From contig NZ_JAEPPI010000001.1 in the NCBI RefSeq assembly GCF_017641085.1, positions 186,001-250,000 of the forward strand: 64,000 bases of DNA, given 5' to 3'. Made by a program: the position numbers and the translations under genes. The notes beneath the pieces were generated by a model. That model did no database searches and was not told the DNA's origin. It was given only the letters and a program-made list of their open reading frames with translations. Shown here one piece after another: positions 35,628 through 44,354 of this stretch (positions are counted from its first letter, which is position 1; the number at the start of each line of letters is the position of its first letter). Source of the stretch: Gracilimonas sp. (lineage in GTDB: Bacteria; Bacteroidota; Rhodothermia; Balneolales; Balneolaceae).

Positions 35628-35852
35628 ATGGAAACGATAAAGGTTCAAATAAAAGACAATAAAGCGTTAAAGATTCTAAAAGATCTTGAGGATTTGGATA
35701 TTCTTAAAATTATGGAGAATGATGGTGAAGATCTGCATCAAGGTGAAAAGCTATCAGTGAAATATGCAGGGGCAATATCATCAGAGACCTCCCAGAAGAT
35801 GAATAATTACGTTAATGAAAGTCGAGAAGAATGGGAAGATCGGAATATCTGA
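35628..35852 (+). CDS. Antitoxin-like small protein (VapB position)
   Basis: A 74-residue protein with an N-terminal METIKVQIKDNKALKILKDLEDLDILKIME and an acidic, unstructured-looking tail ending ESREEWEDRNI, as in DUF2281/Phd-like antitoxins of PIN toxins. It overlaps the PIN gene by 22 bases. Noticeably more AT-rich than its neighbours. Expected to neutralise the toxin and repress the pair. Confidence 0.7.
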   Translation: METIKVQIKDNKALKILKDLEDLDILKIMENDGEDLHQGEKLSVKYAGAISSETSQKMNNYVNESREEWEDRNI

Positions 35853-36232
35853 TCGACAGTAATGCCATAATCGATTTCTTAGGCGGAAGGCTTCCTGATT
35901 CTGGAATGGAATTTTTAAGTCAGGTTATTGATGATAAACCAAGCATATCGGTTATAACTAAAATTGAAGTACTGGGGTATAACGGAACGGATCAGGAAGA
36001 GCTGATTTTTAAGTCTTTTGTTGGGGATTCTGAAGTACTCGGTTTAAGTGAGGGAATCATTGATTTATGCATTCAGATTAGAAAAAGCTACAGGATTAAA
36101 TTACCGGATGCACTAATAGCAGCTACAGCTATTAATAATGATTTCATTTTGGTAACTAGAAATATCTCTGATTTTAATTTCATAGAGAACTTGGAACTGA
36201 TAAACCCGCACAAGATTAAGAAGTCTAATTAG
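35831..36232 (+). CDS. PIN domain toxin (VapC-like ribonuclease)
   Basis: A 133-residue PIN protein. Acidic active-site residues are visible in YLIDSNAIIDFL, VITKIEVLGY, LPDALIAATAI and VTRNISDF. Members of this family cut RNA and, paired with a small antitoxin, form type II toxin-antitoxin modules. The 22-base overlap with the upstream gene and the AT-rich composition support an acquired pair. Confidence 0.85.
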   Translation: MGRSEYLIDSNAIIDFLGGRLPDSGMEFLSQVIDDKPSISVITKIEVLGYNGTDQEELIFKSFVGDSEVLGLSEGIIDLCIQIRKSYRIKLPDALIAATAINNDFILVTRNISDFNFIENLELINPHKIKKSN

Positions 36233-36259
36233 TAAGTTAAGTTTAGAATAGTACCTGCT

Positions 36260-36913
36260 ATGCCCAAGATTAAAGAAGAGCGGATGGAGGAGCTTCCCAA
36301 GCTCGAGAACACGCTCGTTTATACCGATTTTGATGAAGATAACCCGGCTCCGAAGGGGAAGTGGAATTCAGAAGTTTTTGATAAGGATCAACCTATTGTT
36401 TTAGAACTGGCTTGCGGGAAGGGGGAGTATTCGGTTGGTCTGGCCCAGCTTCACCCTGATAAAAACTATGTCGGACTGGATATTAAAGGTAACCGGATGT
36501 GGGTGGGAGCTACTGAAGCTCTGGAAAAGAATCTGGACAATGTTCGATTTCTTAGATGTTATATCGATCACCTCGACCAATTTTTTGGCAAAGATGAAGT
36601 GGATGAAGCCTGGATTGTGTTTTCCGATCCCTATATCAAGAAAGAGAGAAAACGGCTGACGGCTCCCAAGTTTCTGGAAGTATATCGAAAAGTGATGAAG
36701 CCCGGCGCGGTCATTAACCTGAAAACGGACAGCGATGTACTATATGAATACACCAAAGAAATCATTGACCAAGAGGGACTGCAACTGCTGGATGATGAGC
36801 CTAATGTCCATAAAAACCGCCCGGATGATCCCGAACTCTCCATCATTACCTACTACGAAAGCATGCACCTGGAAAAAGGGAAGACGATTAAGTATTTGAA
36901 GTTTAGGGTTTGA
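36260..36913 (+). CDS. trmB: tRNA (guanine-N7-)-methyltransferase
   Basis: A 217-residue SAM-dependent methyltransferase for G46 of tRNA. LELACGKGEYSVGLAQLHPDKNYVGLDIKGNRMW (SAM motif I and II) and NVRFLRCYIDHLDQFF are clear; the catalytic loop here reads WIVFSDPYIKKERKRLTAPKFL instead of the more common FPDPWPKKRH. NLKTDSDVLYEYT follows. Call is by family signature. Confidence 0.92.
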   Translation: MPKIKEERMEELPKLENTLVYTDFDEDNPAPKGKWNSEVFDKDQPIVLELACGKGEYSVGLAQLHPDKNYVGLDIKGNRMWVGATEALEKNLDNVRFLRCYIDHLDQFFGKDEVDEAWIVFSDPYIKKERKRLTAPKFLEVYRKVMKPGAVINLKTDSDVLYEYTKEIIDQEGLQLLDDEPNVHKNRPDDPELSIITYYESMHLEKGKTIKYLKFRV

Positions 36914-36990
36914 AAAGCTGTCAGCTTTCAGGAGATAGCTGTCAGCTGACAGGATACAGCTTTTAGTTGTATGTCCAATTTACCAACAAA

Positions 36991-37072
36991 GTCATCGCGG
37001 GCATAGACCCGCGATCTCCTATATAGGCATCCCAAGAGGGAAAAGGAGATCCCGCATCAAGTGCGGGATGAC
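36991..37072 (+). repeat. Palindromic repeat family 1, copy E
   Basis: gtcatcgcgggcatagacccgcgat at the start (8-base arms around the loop) and gtgcgggatgac at the end; a shortened copy lacking the tatctccgctacgcttcg part. Confidence 0.8.
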
Positions 37073-37440
37073 ATGCAACAAAAACCTGTCTTTGTGAGGA
37101 ACAAAAGTGACTAAACAATCCCATTTGTGCGGTAGTTGCTTGGACAAGTTGTTTTCTGTCAAAGAACTTAAACAAAGATTATTTGCCTTAGCAAAAGACC
37201 TTTTTCTGTCTTTCCCCCTGCCTACCGCAGGCAGGCTTCAAAAGAGGAAAGGACTCTTTATTAGCTACCTCATCAAATATTAAAAAATCGAGTCATCCTG
37301 AGGGACCGAAGGATCTTTGCCAGAAAATGTTTAGGATCTGTTATTCCCAAATTGGTGCTTTACATAACAAGTATTGATTTGCCCCGAGACTTCGGGGATG
37401 GACCGAGCGACCGATTTGCGAACTATCCTGTCTTATTACC

Positions 37441-37533
37441 CCGTCATCGCGGGCCTGGACCCGCGATCTCCCAAATTGATATCTCAAGCCATATAAGAAG
37501 ATCCCGCATCTCCGCTACGCTTCGTGCGGGATT
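37441..37533 (+). repeat. Palindromic repeat family 1, copy F
   Basis: Full left part ccgtcatcgcgggcctgg; the right end has decayed (gtgcgggattaaaac). Same orientation as the others. Confidence 0.8.
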
Positions 37534-37562
37534 AAAACAGCATATCTTGATTTTCGCTGTGG

Positions 37563-37595
37563 AATGTTTACATTACGGAAGTTAACACCGTTAAC
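37563..37595 (+). promoter_or_regulatory. Probable TetR operator
   Basis: A perfect dyad gttaac-acc-gttaac (37581-37595) lies 2 bases before the Shine-Dalgarno aaggagg (37598-37604), after a second dyad aatgt-tt-acatt (37563-37574). The placement fits autorepression of tetR-fadE by the encoded regulator. Confidence 0.55.
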
Positions 37596-37607
37596 CTAAG
37601 GAGGCGA

Positions 37608-38207
37608 ATGAGCGAAGAAGTACCTTTACGTGATCAGATTTTAGAGATAAGCAGGCATTTATTATACGAGGAAGGATATAAGTCACTTTCGATGCGGAAA
37701 ATTGCCAAACAAGCTGATGTCTCCGCAACCAGTATCTACCTCTATTTCGAAAACAAAGATCATTTACTGCATACGCTGATTGAAGAATCGGTGGAAGATT
37801 TAAGCCGGTTCATCGAATCGAAGGCATTAACTAAGACCGATAGCATTGAGCGATTTAAAGCCATCACTAAAAGTTATGTGGAGTTTGGCCTTCAGAACCC
37901 GGAGAAGTACGAGATTATTTATAAAGTCCGGTCTGATTCAATGGCGCGTTATCCCAAGGAGAAATTTCGAAAAGCCCGGCGTGCCTATGAGCTTCTGGTG
38001 AAAACCATTGAGGAAAGTGTAGGTCAGGGACTGATGGAAGTGGATCAGCCGGTGGTTGCCGCTTATTCAATATGGGCACAATTACACGGTGTGGTTTCGG
38101 TTGTACTCAACAAGAGATTGGACAGCCGCATTGACAGAGAACAATTTATTGAGGAATCCATTGAGCACGTGGTGCAGGGATTTCTGATTCGAACAACAGT
38201 ATCATAA
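37608..38207 (+). CDS. TetR/AcrR family transcriptional regulator
   Basis: A 199-residue repressor. The N-terminal helix-turn-helix reads SMRKIAKQADVSATSIYLYFENKDHLL; the larger C-terminal domain would bind a ligand. It has the best ribosome site in the window (aaggagg, 3-base spacing). It lies 13 bases upstream of the fadE-like gene, so it probably controls it in response to an acyl-CoA. Confidence 0.92.
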   Translation: MSEEVPLRDQILEISRHLLYEEGYKSLSMRKIAKQADVSATSIYLYFENKDHLLHTLIEESVEDLSRFIESKALTKTDSIERFKAITKSYVEFGLQNPEKYEIIYKVRSDSMARYPKEKFRKARRAYELLVKTIEESVGQGLMEVDQPVVAAYSIWAQLHGVVSVVLNKRLDSRIDREQFIEESIEHVVQGFLIRTTVS

Positions 38208-38220
38208 ACGAGGAAAAGTT

Positions 38221-40716
38221 ATGGAAGCAATAATGGAATTAATTGGGTTTTTTAGTGAGATCCCGCTGTGGGCATCGATAGGATCTGCGGTACTGCTGAT
38301 GCTGATTTTAGGCTACACCGGGGCTCCCCTCTGGCTGTGGGCCGTAGCCGGTTATACAGGCTTAGTGGGATTGGATGCTCCCACCTGGCTGTATATTACC
38401 TACACCGTTTTAGTGCTGGTTTTCAATATCAAACCCATTCGAAGAGTGGTTCTGAGTGGCCCGATTATGAAGCTACTGGATGCGTTGAATTTTCTTCCCA
38501 AGATATCCGAAACTGAGCAGACAGCTATTGAAGCAGGAAATGTATGGGTAGAAGGAGAACTGTTCTCCGGAAAGCCTGATTTCAAACGTATTCTCGATGA
38601 AGATTATCCCGACCTGACCGAGGAAGAGCAGGCGTTTATGGATGGACCTGTTGAGAAGCTCTGCGAGATGGTCACCGACTGGGATGTAATGGTTCGAAAG
38701 GGATTCACTGAAGAAGTCTGGGACTTCATGCGAAAAGAGAAGTTCTTTGGTTTGATTGTTCCCAAAAAGTATGGCGGACTCGAATTCTCTGCGACGGCTC
38801 ACAGTGCTATTGTGGCTAAGCTGGCATCACGCTGTGGACCATTAGCTACAACGGTTATGGTGCCTAACTCCTTAGGTCCGGCCGAGTTGCTTCTGCACTA
38901 TGGAACCGAAGAACAAAAAGATCATTACCTGCCCAAACTGGCCAGCGGAGAAGAAATGCCGTGCTTTGGCCTGACTGAAGCAAATGCCGGGTCTGATGCC
39001 GGAAGTATGCGCTCGGAAGGTGTAGTATTTAAAGGTGATGACGGCGAGCTGTATCTGCGAATGAATTTTGAGAAGCGCTACATTACATTGGCCGCTATTT
39101 CTACGGTAATTGGGCTGGCCTTCAACCTTAAAGACCCCGATCACCTGATCGGAGAGGAAGAAAATCGGGGCATTACCTGTGCCCTCATTCCATCCGATAC
39201 CGAAGGCGTGGTATTGGGCCGCCGACATGATCCGTTAGGAATTCCATTCTACAACTGCCCGATAGACGGCAAAGATGTGGTAGTACCTATAGATGCCATC
39301 ATCGGTGGAAAAGAAGGAGCCGGAAATGGCTGGCGCATGCTGATGGAGTCACTGGCTGTAGGTCGGGGAATCTCCCTGCCGGCGCAAAGTGTGGGAGGAG
39401 CGAAAGTAGCCACCCGCGCCATCGGGGCCTACACGGCTATTCGTAAACAGTTTGGACTGAATATCGGGAAGTTTGAAGGTATTGAAGAGCCAATGGCCCG
39501 AATTGGAGGTTACACCTACCTGATGGAAGGCGCCCGCAGATATACCACCGGCGGACTGGATAGCGGACAAAAACCGGCTGTAGTCACGGCCATTGCCAAG
39601 TACAATTTTACCGAACTGGGAAGAGAGATTGTCAACGATGCGATGGATATTGTGGGAGGAGCCGGGATTTCCCGTGGTCCCCGAAACATCTTTGCAAGCA
39701 GCTACACGGCCATGCCGATAGCTATAACGGTAGAGGGAGCCAACATCCTTACACGTACCTTGATGATTTTTGGTCAGGGTGCCATTCGATGCCATCCCTA
39801 TGCCTATAATGAAATCGATGCTCTGATGAACAAAGATGTGAAGGCTTTTGATGATAATTTCTGGAAGCATATTGGTCATGTAGCCCGGAATAAATCAAGG
39901 GCGTTCCTGCTGAGTATCACCAGAGGCCGGCTGGCAAGTTCACCGGTAAGCGGACCTTCAGCAAAATACTTCCGCAAGCTGGCGTGGACATCCGCTTCCT
40001 TTGCCTTCTTCGCAGATATTGCGTTGGGATCGTACGGCGGAGCCCTGAAGATGAAAGAAAAAATAGCCGGTCGTTATGCCGATATCCTGAGTTATATGTA
40101 TTTGGCTTCCGGTGCCCTCAAGCGTTTTGAAGCCGAAGGAAGAAGAGAAGCGGACAGACCGTATTTTGAATGGGCGATGGAATACAGCTTCTGGAAAATT
40201 CAGCAGGCCTTTGAAGGCATACTCCGCGAAATTAAAGTGCCCGGTTTGAGCTGGGTATTTCGCCTGGCCGGGGTGTGGGGTCGGTTGAACCCCATCGGCA
40301 CCTATCCTTCTGACAAGCTGGGTCATAAAGTTGCACAAGCTATGCAAACCCGCGGGGAAGACCGGGATCATGTAACCGACGGAATTTTCCTTCCCAAAGA
40401 TGATGAATCCGCCATTGGTCGATATGAGCAAACCATGGAATTGGTTGAAAAAGCCTGGCCTGCATTCAAGAAGCTGTACAAAGCCATCAAAGCCAAAGAA
40501 CTACCGAAAGAACCCTATCTCGAAATTGCGGATTTAGCCGTCGAGAAAGGAGTTCTGACTAAAGAAGAAGGTGAGCTGGTCAAGAAAACCGAACAAGCCC
40601 GAAACGATGCTATTCAGGTGGATGAGTTTACCCTGGATGAATACATGAATGAGACGCCGACCAAGCCGGCCGGGAATGGTCAAAGACCGGAAAAAGCTCC
40701 CGAGGCGATGGTTTGA
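38221..40716 (+). CDS. fadE: FadE-type acyl-CoA dehydrogenase
   Basis: An 831-residue flavoenzyme for the first step of fatty-acid beta-oxidation, close in length to E. coli FadE (814). It has two N-terminal membrane helices (IGSAVLLMLILGY and the next segment), then the dehydrogenase: IVPKKYGGLEFS, LASRCGPLATTVMV, FGLTEANAGSDAGSM, RISL-like SVGGAKVATRAIGAY, and IVGGAGISRGPRN with EGANILTRTLMIFGQG. The C-terminal region matches DUF1974. It probably forms an operon with tetR. Confidence 0.93.
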   Translation: MEAIMELIGFFSEIPLWASIGSAVLLMLILGYTGAPLWLWAVAGYTGLVGLDAPTWLYITYTVLVLVFNIKPIRRVVLSGPIMKLLDALNFLPKISETEQTAIEAGNVWVEGELFSGKPDFKRILDEDYPDLTEEEQAFMDGPVEKLCEMVTDWDVMVRKGFTEEVWDFMRKEKFFGLIVPKKYGGLEFSATAHSAIVAKLASRCGPLATTVMVPNSLGPAELLLHYGTEEQKDHYLPKLASGEEMPCFGLTEANAGSDAGSMRSEGVVFKGDDGELYLRMNFEKRYITLAAISTVIGLAFNLKDPDHLIGEEENRGITCALIPSDTEGVVLGRRHDPLGIPFYNCPIDGKDVVVPIDAIIGGKEGAGNGWRMLMESLAVGRGISLPAQSVGGAKVATRAIGAYTAIRKQFGLNIGKFEGIEEPMARIGGYTYLMEGARRYTTGGLDSGQKPAVVTAIAKYNFTELGREIVNDAMDIVGGAGISRGPRNIFASSYTAMPIAITVEGANILTRTLMIFGQGAIRCHPYAYNEIDALMNKDVKAFDDNFWKHIGHVARNKSRAFLLSITRGRLASSPVSGPSAKYFRKLAWTSASFAFFADIALGSYGGALKMKEKIAGRYADILSYMYLASGALKRFEAEGRREADRPYFEWAMEYSFWKIQQAFEGILREIKVPGLSWVFRLAGVWGRLNPIGTYPSDKLGHKVAQAMQTRGEDRDHVTDGIFLPKDDESAIGRYEQTMELVEKAWPAFKKLYKAIKAKELPKEPYLEIADLAVEKGVLTKEEGELVKKTEQARNDAIQVDEFTLDEYMNETPTKPAGNGQRPEKAPEAMV

Positions 40717-40752
40717 CTGATAGCTGTCAGCTGACAGGCTTCAGCTATCAGT
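40716..40752 (+). repeat. Hairpin of repeat family 6 at the fadE stop
   Basis: actgatagctg (40716-40726) pairs perfectly with cagctatcagt (40742-40752) around a loop holding tcagctgacagg. The same core stands behind trmB (36939) and wzz (43385). No T run follows, so it is a REP-like hairpin more than a classical terminator. Confidence 0.75.
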
Positions 40753-40755
40753 GAA

Positions 40756-40834
40756 CCCAATCCCTGTCCCTTGCCCTCCGGCTCATCGATTTAAAAAGCT
40801 TGGCTTTTACTAACGCCGCAGGGTAAGGGAACGC
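40756..40834 (+). repeat. Repeat family 2, copy 1
   Basis: Starts cccaatccctgtcccttgcc and ends gcagggtaagggaacgc; the two ends pair into a long stem. Nearly identical to copy 2. Confidence 0.8.
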
Positions 40835-41240
40835 GTTGTAGGATTTGGGAGGCTGGTATTAACTTATAGAATATAAAAAGGTCGGTCTTTGCGAGGAGCA
40901 CAAGTTGCTGAATGTAGGTTGAGGTGGGGAACGACAAAGCAATCTCCCTGAAATAGCAATATCCTGATAAGCACTCACATCCCTTAGCTTCCGACCTCTT
41001 TCTGTCTTTCTCCTTCGCAAGGAGAAAGGACTCTTTGGTAGCATTCTAATCTTTCTTAGAAAAAAAGTCCATCCTGAGCGCAGGAACGGTTAATTAAGCT
41101 CGGGACGGTTGGCGCGAAGGATCTCAGCCAGGAAATGTTTGGGATTTAGAATTTAGCATCCGTGCCTAACGCAGAAAAGATTGAATTGCGATTGACCGAG
41201 TGACCGAGTGACCGATTTGCGAACTGCCCTGCCTAAATAA

Positions 41241-41274
41241 CCCGTCATCGCGGGCCGGGAACCGCGACCTCCCT
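41241..41274 (+). repeat. Palindromic repeat family 1, truncated copy G
   Basis: Only the left third is present (cccgtcatcgcgggccggga and accgcgacctccc). Confidence 0.65.
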
Positions 41275-41321
41275 GAATGGTAACCAAATAGAACTACTCC
41301 CACTTGCCATTGCAAACAAAA

Positions 41322-41401
41322 CCCAATCCCTGTCCCTTGCCCTCCGGCTCATCGATTTAAAAAGCTTGGCTTTTACTAACGCCGCAGGGTAAGGGAACGC
41401 C
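41322..41401 (+). repeat. Repeat family 2, copy 2
   Basis: Same sequence as copy 1 almost throughout, including the ctcatcgatttaaaaagctt centre. Recent duplicate. Confidence 0.8.
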
Positions 41402-41433
41402 TTGGTGAACTTGGGTTGTGTTTTATATGGAAT

Positions 41434-41529
41434 CCTCATCGCGGACCCGGACTTAAAATCTTCTTTATCGGCTTTCCAGGTAGTTCAAGGAGATCCCGCA
41501 TCTCCGCTACGCTTCGTGCGGGATGACGA
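41434..41529 (+). repeat. Palindromic repeat family 1, copy H
   Basis: Begins cctcatcgcggacccgg and ends cgtgcgggatgacg, diverged in the left hairpin. Confidence 0.75.
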
Positions 41530-41792
41530 CTCAATAAGGAGAGCTGCAAAGGTAACCCGCAACGCATTCACCCGAATCCCGCAACCCGTTAAATACCTCT
41601 TTTTCCTCGTTGCGTTGCTCTGCTGTGCAATGCCGGATGGAGGCTCTGCCTCAAACTTCGGTGGTACAGGCTGCAAATCCCGGATTGAATTGCGATGAAC
41701 CGAGCGACCGAGCGACCGATTTGCGAATTTTCCACCTGTGCGGTGGTGGTTTAGGCTTGGGTGCCCACTAATACATCAAGACATTTCCAACA

Positions 41793-41864
41793 AAACCCTA
41801 TCCCTGTCCCTTTCCCTAACGCTCGCTTGCTTTACGCCGCTCGCGCCAAGGGCAAGGGAACGCC
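41793..41864 (+). repeat. Repeat family 2 variant, copy 3
   Basis: aaccctatccctgtcccttt pairs with ccaagggcaagggaac; the loop part is cgctcgcttgctttacgccg. Shared with copy 5. Confidence 0.75.
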
Positions 41865-42059
41865 ATGGTGGGTTGGGAGGCGGAATTCGGATTGGAATGC
41901 GCATGACCGAAGGACGGAGCGAACGATTTGCGATGTTCACTTTGATTAAACCCCACAACCCGTAACCCTCCAACCCGACTCCCGCAACTCGCCATAAAAA
42001 CCTCTTTAAATAGAAGCCCAAACTTCGTATCATCATTGCTTAACAAAATTTGGCAGAAA

Positions 42060-43277
42060 GTGAGCGAAGAGAACAATTCAAATCAAGAACATGGGGACAA
42101 TAAGCCGGGAAAGAAAAAAAGCCCGGAAAACTTTCCCATTCAGGAATATCGATTAGTCCCGGCAGACCATGGCCATGAAGGCTACGAAGAAGATGAAATT
42201 GACCTGATTGAACTGGCTAAAACCATCTGGGATAACCGGAAAGTAATTTACCGCTTTGTAGCGGTGGGTGTGGTTTTGGGAGTATTGGTAGCTTTACTCA
42301 GCCCCAAAGAATATGTAAGTGATGCCACATTGATGCCGGAATACAGCACCGAAAGTATGGGAGGTGGGAGTGCATCGAGCTTATTGCAGCAGTATGGTGG
42401 ACTTATTGGTTTAAGTGGTGGAACTTATAACTCGGCAAGTAATGCCATTAGGGTAGATCTATATCCTAAGATCGTTCAGAGCTTGAGCTTCCAGGACAAG
42501 CTCGCAAGACAGGAATTCTATTTCCCGGATTATGATACCACCGCTTCTATATATGAGTATTATTTAGAAATTATGTCGCCCGGAGTATTTGGTTATGTAA
42601 TGCAATATACGGTTGGACTCCCCGGTACCATTATTAGGGCATTTAAAGCTGAAGGTGAGACTTTTAGTACAGGGGTTAGCAATGAAGATGAAATTGTAGA
42701 GTTGACCAAATTGGAAATGGAGGTTATTGATGATCTTCGTTCACGGGTATCAGCCAGTCTGGATGAAGAATCGGGTGTTGTAACCGTGAGGGCGCAGATG
42801 TCTGATCCGAAATTAGCGGCAAGTGTAGCTAAATATACTATTGACGAACTGACGGAATACCTGGTAGAGTACCGTACCGAAAAAGTAATACGCGACTTGG
42901 AGTTTATCGAAGAGCAGTTGAATGATGCACGCGAACGATTCAGGGAAGCTCAACTGGAGCTGGCTGATTTTGATGACAGCAACCAGGGCAACCTGACCGC
43001 GCGGGCCCAAACCGAACGGCAACGGTTGCAGTCGGAATATGATATTGCCTTCAACCTCTATAATACCTTGACCCAGCAGTACGAAGAAGCCAAACTGAAA
43101 GTACAGGAAGAAACCCCGGTCTTTAAAGTTCTTCAGCCGGTACAGGTTCCGGTTAATGATGAAACCAGCGGGGCGATGGTCCTGATTGTATTTGTGATGC
43201 TGAGTGGTATTGCATCTATTGGGTGGATTTTTATTCGACAGTTTTTGGCCAACAACCCATTCTCTTCCAAAGAGTAA
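42060..43277 (+). CDS. Wzz-like polysaccharide chain-length determinant
   Basis: A 405-residue inner-membrane protein of the Wzz/polysaccharide co-polymerase group. A charged N-terminus and DLIELAKTIWDNRKVIYRFVAVGVVLGVLVALL (first membrane helix) are followed by a large periplasmic coiled-coil domain (FIEEQLNDARERFREAQLELADF) and the second membrane segment preceded by VLQPVQVPVNDET (proline-rich motif). No cytoplasmic kinase domain. The start is unclear: GTG 42060 (MSEENNSNQ) was chosen, but TTG 42036 is also in frame. It opens the polysaccharide region although it is separated from it by a 1.2-kb repeat cluster. Confidence 0.87.
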   Translation: MSEENNSNQEHGDNKPGKKKSPENFPIQEYRLVPADHGHEGYEEDEIDLIELAKTIWDNRKVIYRFVAVGVVLGVLVALLSPKEYVSDATLMPEYSTESMGGGSASSLLQQYGGLIGLSGGTYNSASNAIRVDLYPKIVQSLSFQDKLARQEFYFPDYDTTASIYEYYLEIMSPGVFGYVMQYTVGLPGTIIRAFKAEGETFSTGVSNEDEIVELTKLEMEVIDDLRSRVSASLDEESGVVTVRAQMSDPKLAASVAKYTIDELTEYLVEYRTEKVIRDLEFIEEQLNDARERFREAQLELADFDDSNQGNLTARAQTERQRLQSEYDIAFNLYNTLTQQYEEAKLKVQEETPVFKVLQPVQVPVNDETSGAMVLIVFVMLSGIASIGWIFIRQFLANNPFSSKE

Positions 43278-43416
43278 TTAGTACTACGGTCTGGCCGAGC
43301 CACTGAATGCTTAGATAGACTTTGCATTTTTCAAATATCGCGAAGCCCTGAACGGCTTCGCTTGTGTAGTGGAAGTGTCTTTAGCTGTTAGCTGACAGGT
43401 TTCAGCTATCAGTGGA

Positions 43417-43496
43417 CCCAATCCCTGTCCCTTGCCCTCCGGCACATCGATAAAACTAATAAAACCTTCGCCACCGCCGCAGGGTAAGGGAACGCC
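43417..43496 (+). repeat. Repeat family 2, copy 4
   Basis: cccaatccctgtcccttgcc to gcagggtaagggaacgcc, with a shorter centre than copies 1 and 2. Confidence 0.75.
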
Positions 43497-43760
43497 TGAT
43501 TAAAAGTCCGTCTCGCGAGGACCGGATGCGACGAAGCAATTTCTAAGAATAGGTTTAGGATCTCAAACAACGCTCCACTTGTGCGGAGGTGGATTGAGCT
43601 TGGTTGCCCGAATCTTCGACCCCTTCTGTCTTCCCCTTCGACAAGGGGAAGGACTCTTGTTAAAAGTTCCTCTCTCAATCCAACCACCGGGTCATCCTGA
43701 TCCGCCGGCTGGCGGAGAAGGAACTTCACGAGGTGATATAGATTCAGATATCGGAACAAC

Positions 43761-43858
43761 CCGTCATCACGGAAATACTTTATCCGCGATCTCTCTTATC
43801 GATATCAAAAGTTTGTCAAGGAGATCCCGCATTTCCGCTTCGCTTCGTGCGGGATGAC
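43761..43858 (+). repeat. Palindromic repeat family 1, copy I
   Basis: Begins ccgtcatcacggaaatact and ends cgcttcgtgcgggatgac; the left hairpin is diverged but the right half is intact. Confidence 0.78.
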
Positions 43859-43983
43859 ATGCAATAAAGCTTGTCTTTGCGAGGAGTTCGTGTTGCTGAA
43901 TGTAAGGTTGGGATGATTAACGACGTGGCAATCTCCCTGAAATGGCAACTTATTTTAATAACGTTTAATTGCCCTTGACAACA

Positions 43984-44055
43984 AAACCCTATCCCTGTCC
44001 CTTTCCCTAACGCTCGCTTGCATTATGCCGCTCGCGCCAAGGGCAAGGGAACTCC
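43984..44055 (+). repeat. Repeat family 2 variant, copy 5
   Basis: Near-copy of copy 3 (aaccctatccctgtcccttt ... ccaagggcaagggaac). Confidence 0.75.
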
Positions 44056-44354
44056 TAATTAAACAGCCCGACTTTGCGAGGAGCGGATGCGACGAAGCTG
44101 GATGCCAAATGCAGGATTGGGATGGATGGCGATGAGGCAATCTCCGAGAATTAGTTTGTGATCTTCAACAGCGCCTGTGAAAGAATTGATTTACCCCGAG
44201 ACTTCGGGGATGGACCGAACGACCGATTTACGAAGTACTGAATGTAGCTCTTTAAAAAATCCCAATACATTCATTGATCGTATAAAATATCCTGCGTATT
44301 ATTGAGTAACAGAATTACTCGCTTAACTACAACGCGGTGCGAAATTCAAAATGA

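Larger units (their letters stand above)
36914..37580 (+). repeat. Gene-free stretch with at least five repeat types
   Basis: The 694 bases between trmB and tetR contain, in order, a family 6 palindrome (ctgtcagctgacag at 36939-36952), family 1 copies E (36991-37072) and F (37441-37533), a degenerate family 3 unit (37088 on), a family 4 unit (37200-37260), catcctgagggaccgaaggatc (about 37291) and gccccgagacttcgggg with gaccgagcgaccgatttgc (37380-37420). Open frames here translate repeats and are not real genes. Confidence 0.8.
40753..42059 (+). repeat. Gene-free repeat cluster before the wzz-like gene
   Basis: About 1.3 kb with no credible gene. It holds three family 2 units, a family 3 unit (40879-40961, ttgcgaggagc...gcaatctcc), a family 4 unit (40999-41035), a catcctgagcgc unit (41070), family 1 copies G (41241-41274, half) and H, and three gaccgagtgaccgatttgcg units (about 41188, 41697, 41890). 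Repeats of all types are set in the same general order as in the other clusters. Confidence 0.75.
43278..44340 (+). repeat. Gene-free repeat cluster between wzz and the polysaccharide operon
   Basis: Contains a family 6 palindrome (43385-43398), family 2 copies 4 and 5, family 3 units (43507-43555, 43866-43950, 44062-44160), a family 4 unit (43617-43660), a catcctgatccgcc unit (43692), family 1 copy I, and a gccccgagacttcgggg-like unit with gaccgaacgaccgattta (44190-44232). Reading frames in it are translations of repeats. Confidence 0.75.

Noticed and set aside
37352-37585. 77-codon open frame before tetR
   Set aside because: Made of repeat sequence and overlaps the predicted operator.
39349-39879. 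176-codon minus-strand open frame inside fadE
   Set aside because: Shadow of the acyl-CoA dehydrogenase; no recognisable motif or ribosome site.
41402-41698. 98-codon open frame in the repeat cluster
   Set aside because: Translates family 1 and other repeats (SPLRFVRDD recurs in other such frames).
43579-43857. 92-codon open frame in the cluster after wzz
   Set aside because: Translates repeat units, including family 1 copy I; not a gene.
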